DNA of 64,000 nt from Mobilicoccus massiliensis (GTDB lineage: Bacteria > Actinomycetota > Actinomycetes > Actinomycetales > Dermatophilaceae), in NCBI RefSeq assembly GCF_000826525.2, contig NZ_LN651331.1:342323-406322 (forward strand), in the 5' to 3' direction. Position 1 is the first letter of the stretch; every line of letters starts with the position of its first letter. Below are positions 18,047 to 25,709 of the stretch, in pieces. The position numbers and the translations under genes were made by a program. The notes beneath the pieces are model-generated. The model was not told where the DNA came from. It saw only the letters and a program-made list of their open reading frames with translations, and did not search any database.

Positions 18047-18220
18047 TCACTTCTTGAAGGCGTCCTTGACGTTCTCGCCGGCCTTCTTGACGTCGGCGCC
18101 CATCTGGTCGCCCTTGCCCTCGGCCTCCAGGGCCGGGTCGTCGGACGCCTTGCCCGCGGCCTCCTTGGCCTTGCCGCTGAGGTCCTGGGCGGCGTTCTCG
18201 ATCTTGTCTCCCATACCCAT
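18047..18220 (-). CDS. CsbD-family general stress protein
   Basis: A 57-residue CsbD-like protein (MGMGDKIENAAQDLSGKAKE...): Lys/Ala/Asp-rich, predicted largely helical, with the KIENAAQDLSGKAKEAAGKA pattern of the family. The start at 18220 follows AAGGAGTGGCTC. CsbD proteins are induced by stress or phosphate limitation in other bacteria; their molecular function is not known. The upstream region is shared with a divergent secreted peptidase gene and contains a long dyad. Confidence 0.85.
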   Translation of the reverse strand: MGMGDKIENAAQDLSGKAKEAAGKASDDPALEAEGKGDQMGADVKKAGENVKDAFKK

Positions 18221-18428
18221 GAGCCACTCCTTCGTGTCGAGGACGGTTGATCGCCCGACGGTACGACCGCGCGCCTGGTCGCGCCATCCGAACGACATCC
18301 GACCGAACCCGGAAGACACCCGACCGAGCGATGCACCAACCCCGGCCTATCTCGCCTCCCCCGTCTCCCTCGCCGTCGAACCCGCCTCCGAATCCCCTCA
18401 CACACCACCCCTCATCCGCGAGACGGCA

Positions 18429-18482
18429 GATGGGATGGAAGCGCCGGTGGGGTGATCACCCCCGATTCGCTGCCATCCCGTC
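18429..18482. promoter_or_regulatory. 54-bp near-perfect interrupted palindrome
   Basis: The outer arms GATGGGATGG (18429-18438) and CCATCCCGTC (18473-18482) are complementary except for one G-T pair. An AGCG/CGCT pair lies further in. The core GGGGTGATCACCCC (18449-18462) is a perfect 14-bp palindrome on the same centre (18455.5). It lies in the 534-bp region between the divergent csbD-like and M15 peptidase genes, so an operator or structured leader is more likely than a terminator. The rest of that region shows no other feature I can name. Confidence 0.65.
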
Positions 18483-18754
18483 TTCCACACCGCTCGGTTG
18501 CGCCATACCGGTCGGACGACGCGTCGCCGCCGTGCGGGTGAACGGATTTCGAACGGGCGGCATCAGGGGCGTCTGCGGATGGTCCAGGACTCGTCACGAC
18601 TCGGTCGCAAGCCTGCGACCTGGTCTTTTCTCCCCTTCGAGTCGGACGTCCGACGCCGGCGGCGATGTTCGCCCTGACGCGAAATCGGTTACCGTAGTAG
18701 GCGTCGCGCGGGTGCGCGGTCCGGGGTGGACGAGAGAATGGGAGCGGATCACAC

Positions 18755-20041
18755 ATGCGCGGTCACCGGCTGACGACGCTGCTCGCGGCATTCTCGATCG
18801 GCTCGGTCCTCGTGAGCACCCCGGCCACCGCCGCACCCTCGACGCCCCCGGCCCAGCCCGGCTCGGCCGTGGCCGCAGGCGGCGCCGACTCCGGCAAGGA
18901 GTCGCAGAACGGCCCAGCGAACTCGAAGGACCCGAAGAAGGATTCGGGTGAGGAGCGCGCCCCGCTCACCCCCGAGCAGGTCAAGGCCCAGGTCGCGGAG
19001 GCCACCGCCCTGCAGGCGCAACTGCGCAAGGAGGACGCGGCCCTCGCCGACGCCGGACGCAAACTCGCGACGCTGGCTGCCCGCTCGAACGCGCTCATGA
19101 GCAGAGTCGGCGCGGCCCGCGCCGCCGAGGCCGAGGCCGCGCGCAAGGAGGCGGCCGAGCTGGCCCGGCTCAAGCAGCTCACCGCCGAGGTCACCGCAGC
19201 CCAGCAACAGCTCGACGCCATGGCCTATGACGCCTACGTCAACGGCCCGGGACTTCTGCGTGAGGTCGCCGCCCTGGTCGACCTCGTCGGTTCCGGGGGC
19301 GAGGGTGCCGACGCCGCGGCCAAGGCCGACTATCTCGCCAGGACGCGAGCCGCCGACGAGGCGCACTACCGCAAGCTCGCCACGCGGCAGCGCACGACGG
19401 CCCAGCGAGCCGCGGCCGCCCGCGCCGCTCGCGAAAAGGCCACGGCCGAGGCCGAGAAGGTGCAGAAGGCGGCCGCGGCGGCCGTGGCCGAGCAGCAGAC
19501 GTCGGTCGTCGCGCTGCAGAAGCTCACGGCCGAGCGCCGGGACCGCCTGAACGAGCTCGGCGTCGACGGCGGGCTGCTCGCGGGCGTCGATCTCTCGGCA
19601 CTGGAGAAGGTCACCACCACTCCCCTGTGCACCGAGGAGAACGCCGCCTACCCCAACGGTCAGTGGCCGGGCTCCGCGCTCTGCGGGCTGCAGACCGCGC
19701 CGGGTCACATGCTGCGACCGTCGGCGGCCCGCGCCTTCGACGCGCTCTCGGAGGCCTACACCAAGGCCCACGGCACGAACCTCTGCATCACCGACAGTTA
19801 CCGCTCCCTCGCCGCCCAGATCGACGTGCGCCGGCGCAAGCCCACGCTCGCGGCCAAGCCGGGCACGAGCAATCACGGTCTCGGCCTCGCGGTCGACCTC
19901 TGCGGCGGTATCGAGAGCTTCGGCACCGCCCAGCACCTGTGGATGCAGCAGCACGCACCGCTGTTCGGGTTCTTCCACCCCGCCTGGGCACAGGCCGGTG
20001 GCTCCAAGCCCGAGCCCTGGCACTGGGAGTTCGCGGGCTGA
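18755..20041 (+). CDS. Secreted M15-family peptidase (D-Ala-D-Ala carboxypeptidase-like) with coiled coil
   Basis: A 428-residue exported protein. Residues 1-27 form a signal peptide ending near ATA-AP, followed by a Pro/Gly/Ser linker. Two long Ala/Lys/Glu-rich heptad stretches (about 65-150 and 205-265) form a coiled coil like those in PcsB/RipA-type cell-wall hydrolases. The C-terminal VanY/M15B domain (about 290-428) has zinc ligands in SNHGLGLAVD and EPWHWEF. It should trim peptidoglycan stem peptides outside the membrane; the coiled coil probably regulates it, as with FtsEX-controlled hydrolases. This regulation is an inference from architecture only. RBS GGGAG precedes the ATG at 18755. 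Confidence 0.85.
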   Translation: MRGHRLTTLLAAFSIGSVLVSTPATAAPSTPPAQPGSAVAAGGADSGKESQNGPANSKDPKKDSGEERAPLTPEQVKAQVAEATALQAQLRKEDAALADAGRKLATLAARSNALMSRVGAARAAEAEAARKEAAELARLKQLTAEVTAAQQQLDAMAYDAYVNGPGLLREVAALVDLVGSGGEGADAAAKADYLARTRAADEAHYRKLATRQRTTAQRAAAARAAREKATAEAEKVQKAAAAAVAEQQTSVVALQKLTAERRDRLNELGVDGGLLAGVDLSALEKVTTTPLCTEENAAYPNGQWPGSALCGLQTAPGHMLRPSAARAFDALSEAYTKAHGTNLCITDSYRSLAAQIDVRRRKPTLAAKPGTSNHGLGLAVDLCGGIESFGTAQHLWMQQHAPLFGFFHPAWAQAGGSKPEPWHWEFAG

Positions 20042-20185
20042 CCCGGGTTGGCGGTGCGGCGCGGCGTGCCGGACACTGGTCCGAAGGCCGCTCGCGGAAC
20101 AACCACGTCCCCGCGGGCGTTGACCTGAGAACGCCTATCGCTCGCGCCGCTCGACGCGGGCGTCGGACCGATGGAGGACATGTCG

Positions 20186-20539
20186 ATGGCAGAACGATCG
20201 TTGCGGGGCACCAACCTGTCGGCGCTCAGCATGGAGACCGACGAGAACGTCGTGCTCAGCGAGCGCCGCATCACGCGGTACGTGTGCGAGAACAAGCACA
20301 TCAGCGAGCTCCCGTTCTCGGTCGAGGCCGACATCCCGCCGGTGTGGGAGTGCCGTTGCGGCCTCGAGGCCAAGCTCGTCGACGGCCCTGAGCCCGAGGG
20401 CAAGCCCACCAAGCCGGCTCGTACGCACTGGGACATGCTGCTCGAACGCCGCTCGGTCCCCGAGCTGGAGGAGCTGCTCGAGGAGCGCCTCGACCTGTTG
20501 CGGGTCTCGCGAGGAGAGAAGCCGAAGGCGAAGGCCTGA
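20186..20539 (+). CDS. rbpA: RNA polymerase-binding protein RbpA
   Basis: A 117-residue RbpA, the actinobacterial transcription activator that binds RNA polymerase and the principal sigma factor and stabilises the open complex. It begins MAERSLRGTNLSALSMETD. The RITRYVCENKH...WECRCG segment holds the zinc-ribbon-like core, and THWDMLLERRSVPELEELLEERL is the sigma-interacting helix. The ATG at 20186 is 8 bases from GGAGG; ATGs at 20171 and 20180 are badly spaced. The neighbours fxsA and ppm/lnt match the order in Mycobacterium. A very strong terminator follows. Confidence 0.95.
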   Translation: MAERSLRGTNLSALSMETDENVVLSERRITRYVCENKHISELPFSVEADIPPVWECRCGLEAKLVDGPEPEGKPTKPARTHWDMLLERRSVPELEELLEERLDLLRVSRGEKPKAKA

Positions 20540-20550
20540 GAGATCACGCC

Positions 20551-20599
20551 ACACGACGGAGGGCGGTCACCCGATCGGGGTGACCGCCCTCCGTCGTGT
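20551..20599. terminator. Strong bidirectional terminator between rbpA and fxsA
   Basis: A perfect 21-bp stem (ACACGACGGAGGGCGGTCACC with its complement) closes a 7-base loop (20572-20578). It lies between two converging genes. Confidence 0.9.
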
Positions 20600-20637
20600 C
20601 GTGGGTGGTGCGGCTTCGTCGATGCCGTCCGCGCGTC

Positions 20638-21252
20638 TCAGCGCTCGTTCTCGGGACGCAGGTCGATGTGCGGCAGCTCCCGCGGCGACCGCCCCGGCGT
20701 GAACGGGTCGTCCTGCTCGGGGGCCGGACGTCGGGTGGCGGTGCCCGGCACGACGGGCGCGCCGACCCTGACCGAACGCACGATGCCGGCGCTCGACATC
20801 AACCGGCGCTCGACCCCGCGCTGGAGCAACCTGGCCGACGTCTGACGGATGCCGGGCAGCAGGAGAAGAAGGGCCACGACGTCGGAGAGGAAGCCGGGCA
20901 GGAGCAACAGCGCACCGGCGATGAGCACGACGGCCGCGTTCGCGACCTCCGTCGTGGGCATGCGGCCCGCGCGCCCGGCGTCCCGCAGCGCTCGCCAGGA
21001 CGCCAGCCCCTCACGCTTGATGAGCCAGACGCCGAGCACCGAGACGACGATGAGCAGCGCGACCGTCCACCAGAAGCCGATGGCACGCCCGGTGGCGACG
21101 AGCGCCGTGATCTCGAGGATGGGCAGCAGAACGGCCGCGAGCAGGAGCAGACCACGCCACCGACCGGAGCGGCGCGGTGTTGGGGCGGCGCCGCCGTGGG
21201 GGCGGTGGACCTGCGGTCCGCTCGGCTGCGGCGAAGGGTAGGCCGTGGACAC
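20638..21252 (-). CDS. fxsA: FxsA-family membrane protein
   Basis: A 204-residue protein with the FxsA core: hydrophobic segments GLLLLAAVLLPILEITALVA and WWTVALLIVVSVLGVWLIKR, then a third and fourth near AVVLIAGALLLLPGFLSDVV. Pro-rich cytoplasmic tails flank it at both ends. E. coli FxsA overproduction relieves F-plasmid exclusion of phage T7; the normal role is unknown. The gene follows ppm by 8 bases on the same strand and is probably in one operon with lnt and ppm. Confidence 0.88.
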   Translation of the reverse strand: MSTAYPSPQPSGPQVHRPHGGAAPTPRRSGRWRGLLLLAAVLLPILEITALVATGRAIGFWWTVALLIVVSVLGVWLIKREGLASWRALRDAGRAGRMPTTEVANAAVVLIAGALLLLPGFLSDVVALLLLLPGIRQTSARLLQRGVERRLMSSAGIVRSVRVGAPVVPGTATRRPAPEQDDPFTPGRSPRELPHIDLRPENER

Positions 21253-21260
21253 GATGACTC

Positions 21261-22085
21261 CTAGTGGCGTGCGGACCTGCCCGTCGGTATGCGGGTCGAC
21301 GCGAATCCGCGTGCCTGTTCATACCTGTAACGCATTCCCCATGCCGTGACGTTCCGCAACGACTCGACGAAGATGTCGCGGCTCATCTTCGACTGGCCCG
21401 CGTCGCGTTCGACGAAGGTGATCGGCACCTCGAGAACCCGCAGGCCGGCGCGGATGATGCGCCACGTGAGATCGACCTGGAAGCAGTACCCCTGGGAGGC
21501 GACGTCACCGAGGCCGATGTGCCGCAGCGCCTCGGCCCGGTAGACGCGAAAGCCCGCGGTGGCGTCCATGACCGGCATCCCGAGCAGGACCCGCACGTAC
21601 TGGTTGCCGCCGACGGAGAGGAACTTGCGGTGCGGCGGCCAGTTCTCGATCGCTCCCCCGGCCACCCACCGGGACCCGATGACGAGATCGGCCTCGCCGG
21701 CGACGGCGAGGAGCGCGGGGAGGTCCTCGGCCCGATGGGACCCGTCGGCGTCCATCTCGACGAGGGTGTCGTAGCCGGCGTCGAGCGCCCAGGCGAACCC
21801 CGCGAGGTAGGCCTTGCCCAGCCCCTCCTTGCCGGCGCGGTGCAGGACGTGGACGTGCTCGTCGCCGGCGGCGAGCGCGTCGGCGAGCTCACCGGTGCCG
21901 TCCGGCGAGGCATCGTCGACGACGAGGACGTCGACCTGCGGGCACGTCTCGCGGACCGACGTGACCTGGCGCACGATCGACTCGCGCTCGTCGTACGTCG
22001 GGATGAGGACGAGGATGCGCTGCACGGGCTCCCGCGAGAACAGCCGGCCCGGCGGGTGCGGGCGCGGACGTGGGAATGCAGGCAT
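21261..22085 (-). CDS. ppm: Polyprenol monophosphomannose synthase (GT2)
   Basis: A 274-residue GT2 glycosyltransferase that transfers mannose from GDP-mannose to polyprenyl phosphate, supplying lipid-linked mannose for lipoglycans and protein O-mannosylation. The motifs are LIPTYDERESIVRQ, VVDDASPDGTGELA, LVEMDADGSHRAEDLP and, near the C-terminus, YCFQVDLTWRIIRAG and ITFVERDAGQSKMS, all typical of DPM1-like enzymes. In M. tuberculosis this domain is fused to the Lnt domain; here lnt lies directly upstream as a separate gene, as in corynebacteria and many other actinobacteria. Confidence 0.93.
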   Translation of the reverse strand: MPAFPRPRPHPPGRLFSREPVQRILVLIPTYDERESIVRQVTSVRETCPQVDVLVVDDASPDGTGELADALAAGDEHVHVLHRAGKEGLGKAYLAGFAWALDAGYDTLVEMDADGSHRAEDLPALLAVAGEADLVIGSRWVAGGAIENWPPHRKFLSVGGNQYVRVLLGMPVMDATAGFRVYRAEALRHIGLGDVASQGYCFQVDLTWRIIRAGLRVLEVPITFVERDAGQSKMSRDIFVESLRNVTAWGMRYRYEQARGFASTRIPTGRSARH

Positions 22086-22116
22086 GGGTCTCCTCCCCCG
22101 ACGATGAACGACCAGT

Positions 22117-23673
22117 CTATCGACGTGCCGCGACGCCTCCGCGGCGCAGCGGGAGGAGCAGCGCCCACCCGGCGATCACCGCGAGGACGACGTCGGGGAG
22201 CACCCCCAGCGTGGTGGCGGGAGTCGTCGCCGTGCGCAGGGGCAGTGCGCCGGAGACCACCGCGGGGGTGAACAGCTCCGTGCGCTGATGGGCCTCGCCG
22301 TCGGGGGTGATGAGCGCGCTGATGCCGACGTTGCTCGCGTGCACGACGCTGCGGCCGTACTCCACGGCGCGAACGCGGCTGATCGCGAGCTGCTGGGCCG
22401 ACTCGGCCGAGCGGTCGAACATCGCGTTGTTCGTCTGGATGACGAGGAGGTCGGCCCCGCCCCGCACGACGTCGTCCATGACGTGGTCGACCGCGACCTC
22501 GAAGCAGATCCCGATCCCGGCGCGGATCGTCCCGCTTCCGTCCTGCTGCGGCACCGTGACGATCCCCGGGACCGAACCGGGGACGAAGTCGCGTTCGAGC
22601 AGGTCGACCTTGTTCGTGATGGCCCGGAAGAAGGCCCGGTAGGGCATGTACTCGGCGAACGGGACGAGCGCGCGCTTGTCGTACCGCTCGTCGGTGGCGC
22701 CGACGCCCGGCAGCCACAGGATCGAAGTGTTCGTCAGGTCGCTGCGACCGCCGCCGAGCACGGCTCCGACGAGGACGGGACGCCCCACGGCGTCGACGGC
22801 GGTGTCGATGACCCGGCCGGCGTCGGGGTTGACGAACGGGTCGATGTCGCTCGCGTTCTCGGGCCAGACGACGAGGTCGGGTCGAGGCAGTTCACCCGAG
22901 TCGATGCGCCGGGCGGCCTCGCGGGTGACCGCACCGTGGTTGTCGAGGATCTGGCGGCGTTCGGCGTTGAAGTCGAGCCCCGTCTGCGGGGCGTTGCCCT
23001 GGATCGCCATGAGCTGCGCCGACGGGCCGTCGGTCGGGGCGGGGATGAGCAGGGGGCCGAGGAGGACGATGACGGCGACCGCGGCCGGCACGCCGGCGGC
23101 GGTGACGGTGGTGGCCATGGCGGTGGCGGCGGCACCGCGGCCCGCAGGCACGTGCGAACGGATCGCGTCGACGACGCTCAGGCCGAGGGCGCCGACGAGG
23201 GCCACGGCGAATCCGAGCAGTGCCGGGCCACCCCACGCCGCGAGATGCAGCAGCGGACCGTCCGCCTGGCTGTAGGCGATTCTGCCCCAGGGGAATCCGC
23301 CGAACGGCACTGAGGCCCGCGCCCACTCCGCCGCCGACCACAGGGCCGCGACGATCACCGGCGAGCGGCGGGGCGTGCGCCGATGGGAAAGAGAGATCAG
23401 GGCCCCGAACACCCCGACGAAGAAGGCCTGCAGCGCCGCGAGCGCGAACCACGGCATCGCGCCCACGTGCAGACCGGTCCACGACACGTACGGCACGAAC
23501 CAGGCCAGCCCACCCACGAAACCGAGCGCGAAGGCCGCGCCGGTCCGCACCGTTCGCGTGACGGCGACGAGCAGCGCCACCCCCACGGGCGCCAGGGCCC
23601 AGACGTTCGCCGTCGGAAAGGCGAGCCAGATCGAGAGTCCTCCCACGACGGCGAGGACGAGACGGCGCAGCAC
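22117..23673 (-). CDS. lnt: Apolipoprotein N-acyltransferase
   Basis: A 518-residue membrane enzyme that N-acylates the terminal Cys of lipoproteins. Six or so N-terminal transmembrane segments lead to a periplasmic nitrilase domain. The catalytic Glu is in VVWPENASDID, the Lys in YDKRALVPFAEYMP and the Cys in GIGICFEVAVD (family consensus ICYE). An E residue before LRAVEYGRS completes the site. The start is taken as GTG 23673 just ahead of LRRLVLAVVGGLS; the longer open frame upstream is Arg/Pro-rich and not coding-like. Ppm follows 31 bases downstream. A lipoprotein substrate in this window is the FKBP protein. Confidence 0.9.
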   Translation of the reverse strand: MLRRLVLAVVGGLSIWLAFPTANVWALAPVGVALLVAVTRTVRTGAAFALGFVGGLAWFVPYVSWTGLHVGAMPWFALAALQAFFVGVFGALISLSHRRTPRRSPVIVAALWSAAEWARASVPFGGFPWGRIAYSQADGPLLHLAAWGGPALLGFAVALVGALGLSVVDAIRSHVPAGRGAAATAMATTVTAAGVPAAVAVIVLLGPLLIPAPTDGPSAQLMAIQGNAPQTGLDFNAERRQILDNHGAVTREAARRIDSGELPRPDLVVWPENASDIDPFVNPDAGRVIDTAVDAVGRPVLVGAVLGGGRSDLTNTSILWLPGVGATDERYDKRALVPFAEYMPYRAFFRAITNKVDLLERDFVPGSVPGIVTVPQQDGSGTIRAGIGICFEVAVDHVMDDVVRGGADLLVIQTNNAMFDRSAESAQQLAISRVRAVEYGRSVVHASNVGISALITPDGEAHQRTELFTPAVVSGALPLRTATTPATTLGVLPDVVLAVIAGWALLLPLRRGGVAARR

Positions 23674-24178
23674 GTCCCCCAGCGTAGGGGCGTGCCGATC
23701 GGACCGAAGACGTGGGCGAGGCCTGTACGCCGGTGGGGCCAGACTCCCGAGCCAGGAGACGGCGAGCCTGTTTTCTACTGGGCGTACAGGCCTCGCAGCC
23801 ACCACACGATCCGTGGAGAGCGGAGAACGCCACCGACGGCGTCGACGACCGCGCGCGCACGTCGCCGGACCGGGCCGAAGCAGGCCTGTTCGGAGGGCGT
23901 TCACCGCAGCCCTGGCAGGGGACCGGCGGTGACAACGGCTACACGCTACCGGTCCGGCGCGGCGAGTCAACAACGCCCCCACCTGCACGGATACGACAAA
24001 GCCCCAGGCAGGGCGCGTGCCGAGGCAAAGTAAGGGTTCGTTCAAGAGTGGCTGCCGAATCGATCGGGGCGGGTCTGCGCAGGTCTCGTCCGCCACGAGG
24101 GCTCGGCGCTCCTCCTGGGCTCCGCCACCGAGAACGAGCTTCGGTGCGTGGCGAGCGGTGGCGTGGGAGACTCCGGGC
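23674..24178. other. 505-bp non-coding region between divergent lnt and ybaK-like genes
   Basis: No frame here looks protein-coding. The region contains the long inverted repeat listed separately and some further GC-rich dyads. It is longer than needed for two promoters, so an RNA gene or leader is possible. I compared it by eye with RNase P, tmRNA and SRP RNA core motifs and found none. Confidence 0.45.
23716..23796. repeat. Perfect 16-bp inverted repeat with 49-base spacer
   Basis: GCGAGGCCTGTACGCC (23716-23731) recurs as its exact reverse complement at 23781-23796. The spacer contains a TTTT run (23771-23774). It could fold as a stem in RNA from either strand, 43 bases upstream of the lnt GTG, or serve as paired protein sites. 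Confidence 0.7.
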
Positions 24179-24691
24179 ATGGCGCGGCGTGGCGAAGCGA
24201 CGACAACCGGTGGGGCGACCCCGGCCGTCGTCGCGCTCACGCGGGCCGGAGTGTCGTTCACCCCACACCACTACGACCACGATCCGGCGGCGGAGTCCTT
24301 CGGACTCGAGGCGGCCGAGGAGTTGGGTGTCGAGCCGGGACGGGTCTTCAAGACGCTCGTGGTCGACCTCGCCGCCGGGGGAGGCCGCGGTCTCGGCGTG
24401 ACGATCCTGCCCGTCGACCGGCAGCTCGACCTCAAGGCGGCCGGCGCCGGATTCGGGGTGAAGCGGGTCGCTCTCGCCGATCCCCTCGTGGCGGAGCGGG
24501 CCACGGGCTACGTCGTCGGAGGCATCAGCCCCCTCGGTCGCCGCACCGCCGCCCCGAGCGTCCTCGACGACAGCGCTCTCGGCCACCCCTCGATCTTCGT
24601 CTCCGGCGGGCGGCGCGGCTTCGACCTCGAACTGGCCCCCACCGACCTCGTCACCCTGCTCGACGCACGCCTCGCCCCGATCTCGCGGTGA
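24179..24691 (+). CDS. ybaK: Cys-tRNA(Pro)/Cys-tRNA(Cys) deacylase YbaK/EbsC
   Basis: A 170-residue trans-editing protein that hydrolyses Cys mischarged on tRNA(Pro). The YbaK/EbsC fold is shown by FTPHHYDHDPAAESFGLEAA at the N-terminus and the conserved Lys segment GRVFKTLVVDL. These are followed by LPVDRQLDLKAAG, the YVVGGISPLG loop and the terminal FVSGGRRGFDLEL. The ATG at 24179 gives the family length (about 160-170); longer open sequence upstream is non-conserved. The exonuclease gene follows 37 bases later on the same strand. Confidence 0.92.
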   Translation: MARRGEATTTGGATPAVVALTRAGVSFTPHHYDHDPAAESFGLEAAEELGVEPGRVFKTLVVDLAAGGGRGLGVTILPVDRQLDLKAAGAGFGVKRVALADPLVAERATGYVVGGISPLGRRTAAPSVLDDSALGHPSIFVSGGRRGFDLELAPTDLVTLLDARLAPISR

Positions 24692-24728
24692 TCCCCGACC
24701 CCACCCGTCCGTCCCCCGGAGCACCCCC

Positions 24729-25673
24729 ATGAGCCCCCTGATGCTGCTCGACACGGCCTCGCTCTACTTCCGCGCGTTCTACGGCGTGCCCGACCGTTCC
24801 GCACCGGACGAGCCACCCCGCAACGCCGTCACCGGCCTCGTCGACATGATGGCGACCCTCGTGCAGACCCACCGGCCGTCGGGCCTCGTCGCGTGCTGGG
24901 ACGACGACTGGCGCCCGCAGTTCCGCGTCGACGCCGTGCCGTCGTACAAGGCGCATCGGGTCGCCGAGGAGTCGGTGCACGCCGGCGCGCCCACGGGGAC
25001 CGCGGAGGAGGTACCCGAAGCCCTGAACGTGCAGGTCCCGGTCATCGTCGACCTGCTCGAGTCGATCGGCATCCCCCGCATCGGCCACCCCGGTTACGAG
25101 GCGGACGACGTCATCGGCACCCTGACCACGCGAGCGGTCGAGGCCGGGCGTCCGGTGCTCGTCGTCACCGGAGATCGCGACCTGTTCCAACTCGTCGACG
25201 ACGCGGCCGGGGTCGTCGTGCTCTACACCGCCCGGGGCGGGGTGCGGGGAGCCGACGTCGTCGACGAGGCGTTCCTGCAGGCCGCCTACGGCATCCCGAA
25301 CGGGGACGCCTACGTCGACCTCGCCCTGTTGCGCGGCGACCCGAGCGACGGGTTGCCCGGAGTCAAGGGCATCGGTGAGAAGACCGCGGTCAAGCTCCTC
25401 ACCGAGTACGGCAGCCTCGCCGCGCTGCAGGACGCGATCGCGGCGGGCAACCTCCCCCGGGGTGCCGTGGGCAAGCGACTCGTCGACGCCGGGGACTACC
25501 TCGACCGCGCCCGCCCCGTGGTGCAGGTGGCCCGCGACATCCCCCTCGCGGGGGCGATCGACGGCACCGTGCCCGCACGCGTCGTCGACCCGGCTCGACT
25601 GGCGCAGATCGCCGAGAGCCACCACCTCACCGGTCTCCCCCGGCTGCTCGACGCCCTCGGTGTCCGCCCCTGA
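24729..25673 (+). CDS. 5'-3' exonuclease (PolI-type 5' nuclease domain)
   Basis: A 314-residue free-standing 5' nuclease related to the N-terminal domain of DNA polymerase I. The start MLLDTASLYFRAFYGVP has the first metal-binding Asp. PSYKAHR, YEADDVIGTL, VVTGDRDLFQLVD and the H3TH segment GLPGVKGIGEKTAVKLL follow in order. It probably removes RNA primers or flaps. It is a standard actinobacterial gene that stands apart from polA. It ends 4 bases before a terminator shared with the converging helY. Confidence 0.9.
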   Translation: MSPLMLLDTASLYFRAFYGVPDRSAPDEPPRNAVTGLVDMMATLVQTHRPSGLVACWDDDWRPQFRVDAVPSYKAHRVAEESVHAGAPTGTAEEVPEALNVQVPVIVDLLESIGIPRIGHPGYEADDVIGTLTTRAVEAGRPVLVVTGDRDLFQLVDDAAGVVVLYTARGGVRGADVVDEAFLQAAYGIPNGDAYVDLALLRGDPSDGLPGVKGIGEKTAVKLLTEYGSLAALQDAIAAGNLPRGAVGKRLVDAGDYLDRARPVVQVARDIPLAGAIDGTVPARVVDPARLAQIAESHHLTGLPRLLDALGVRP

Positions 25674-25676
25674 CCG

Positions 25677-25703
25677 CCTTCCCGCGGACGAGCCGCGGGA
25701 AGG
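25677..25703. terminator. Bidirectional terminator between exonuclease gene and helY
   Basis: An 11-bp stem (CCTTCCCGCGG with its complement) and a 5-base loop sit in the 36-bp gap between convergent genes. Confidence 0.8.
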
Positions 25704-25709
25704 ACGGAT

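Noticed and set aside
18430..18754. Possible c-di-AMP (ydaO-type) riboswitch before the M15 peptidase
   Set aside because: Such riboswitches often precede cell-wall hydrolases in actinobacteria, but I could not find the conserved core segments. Only the dyad is supported.
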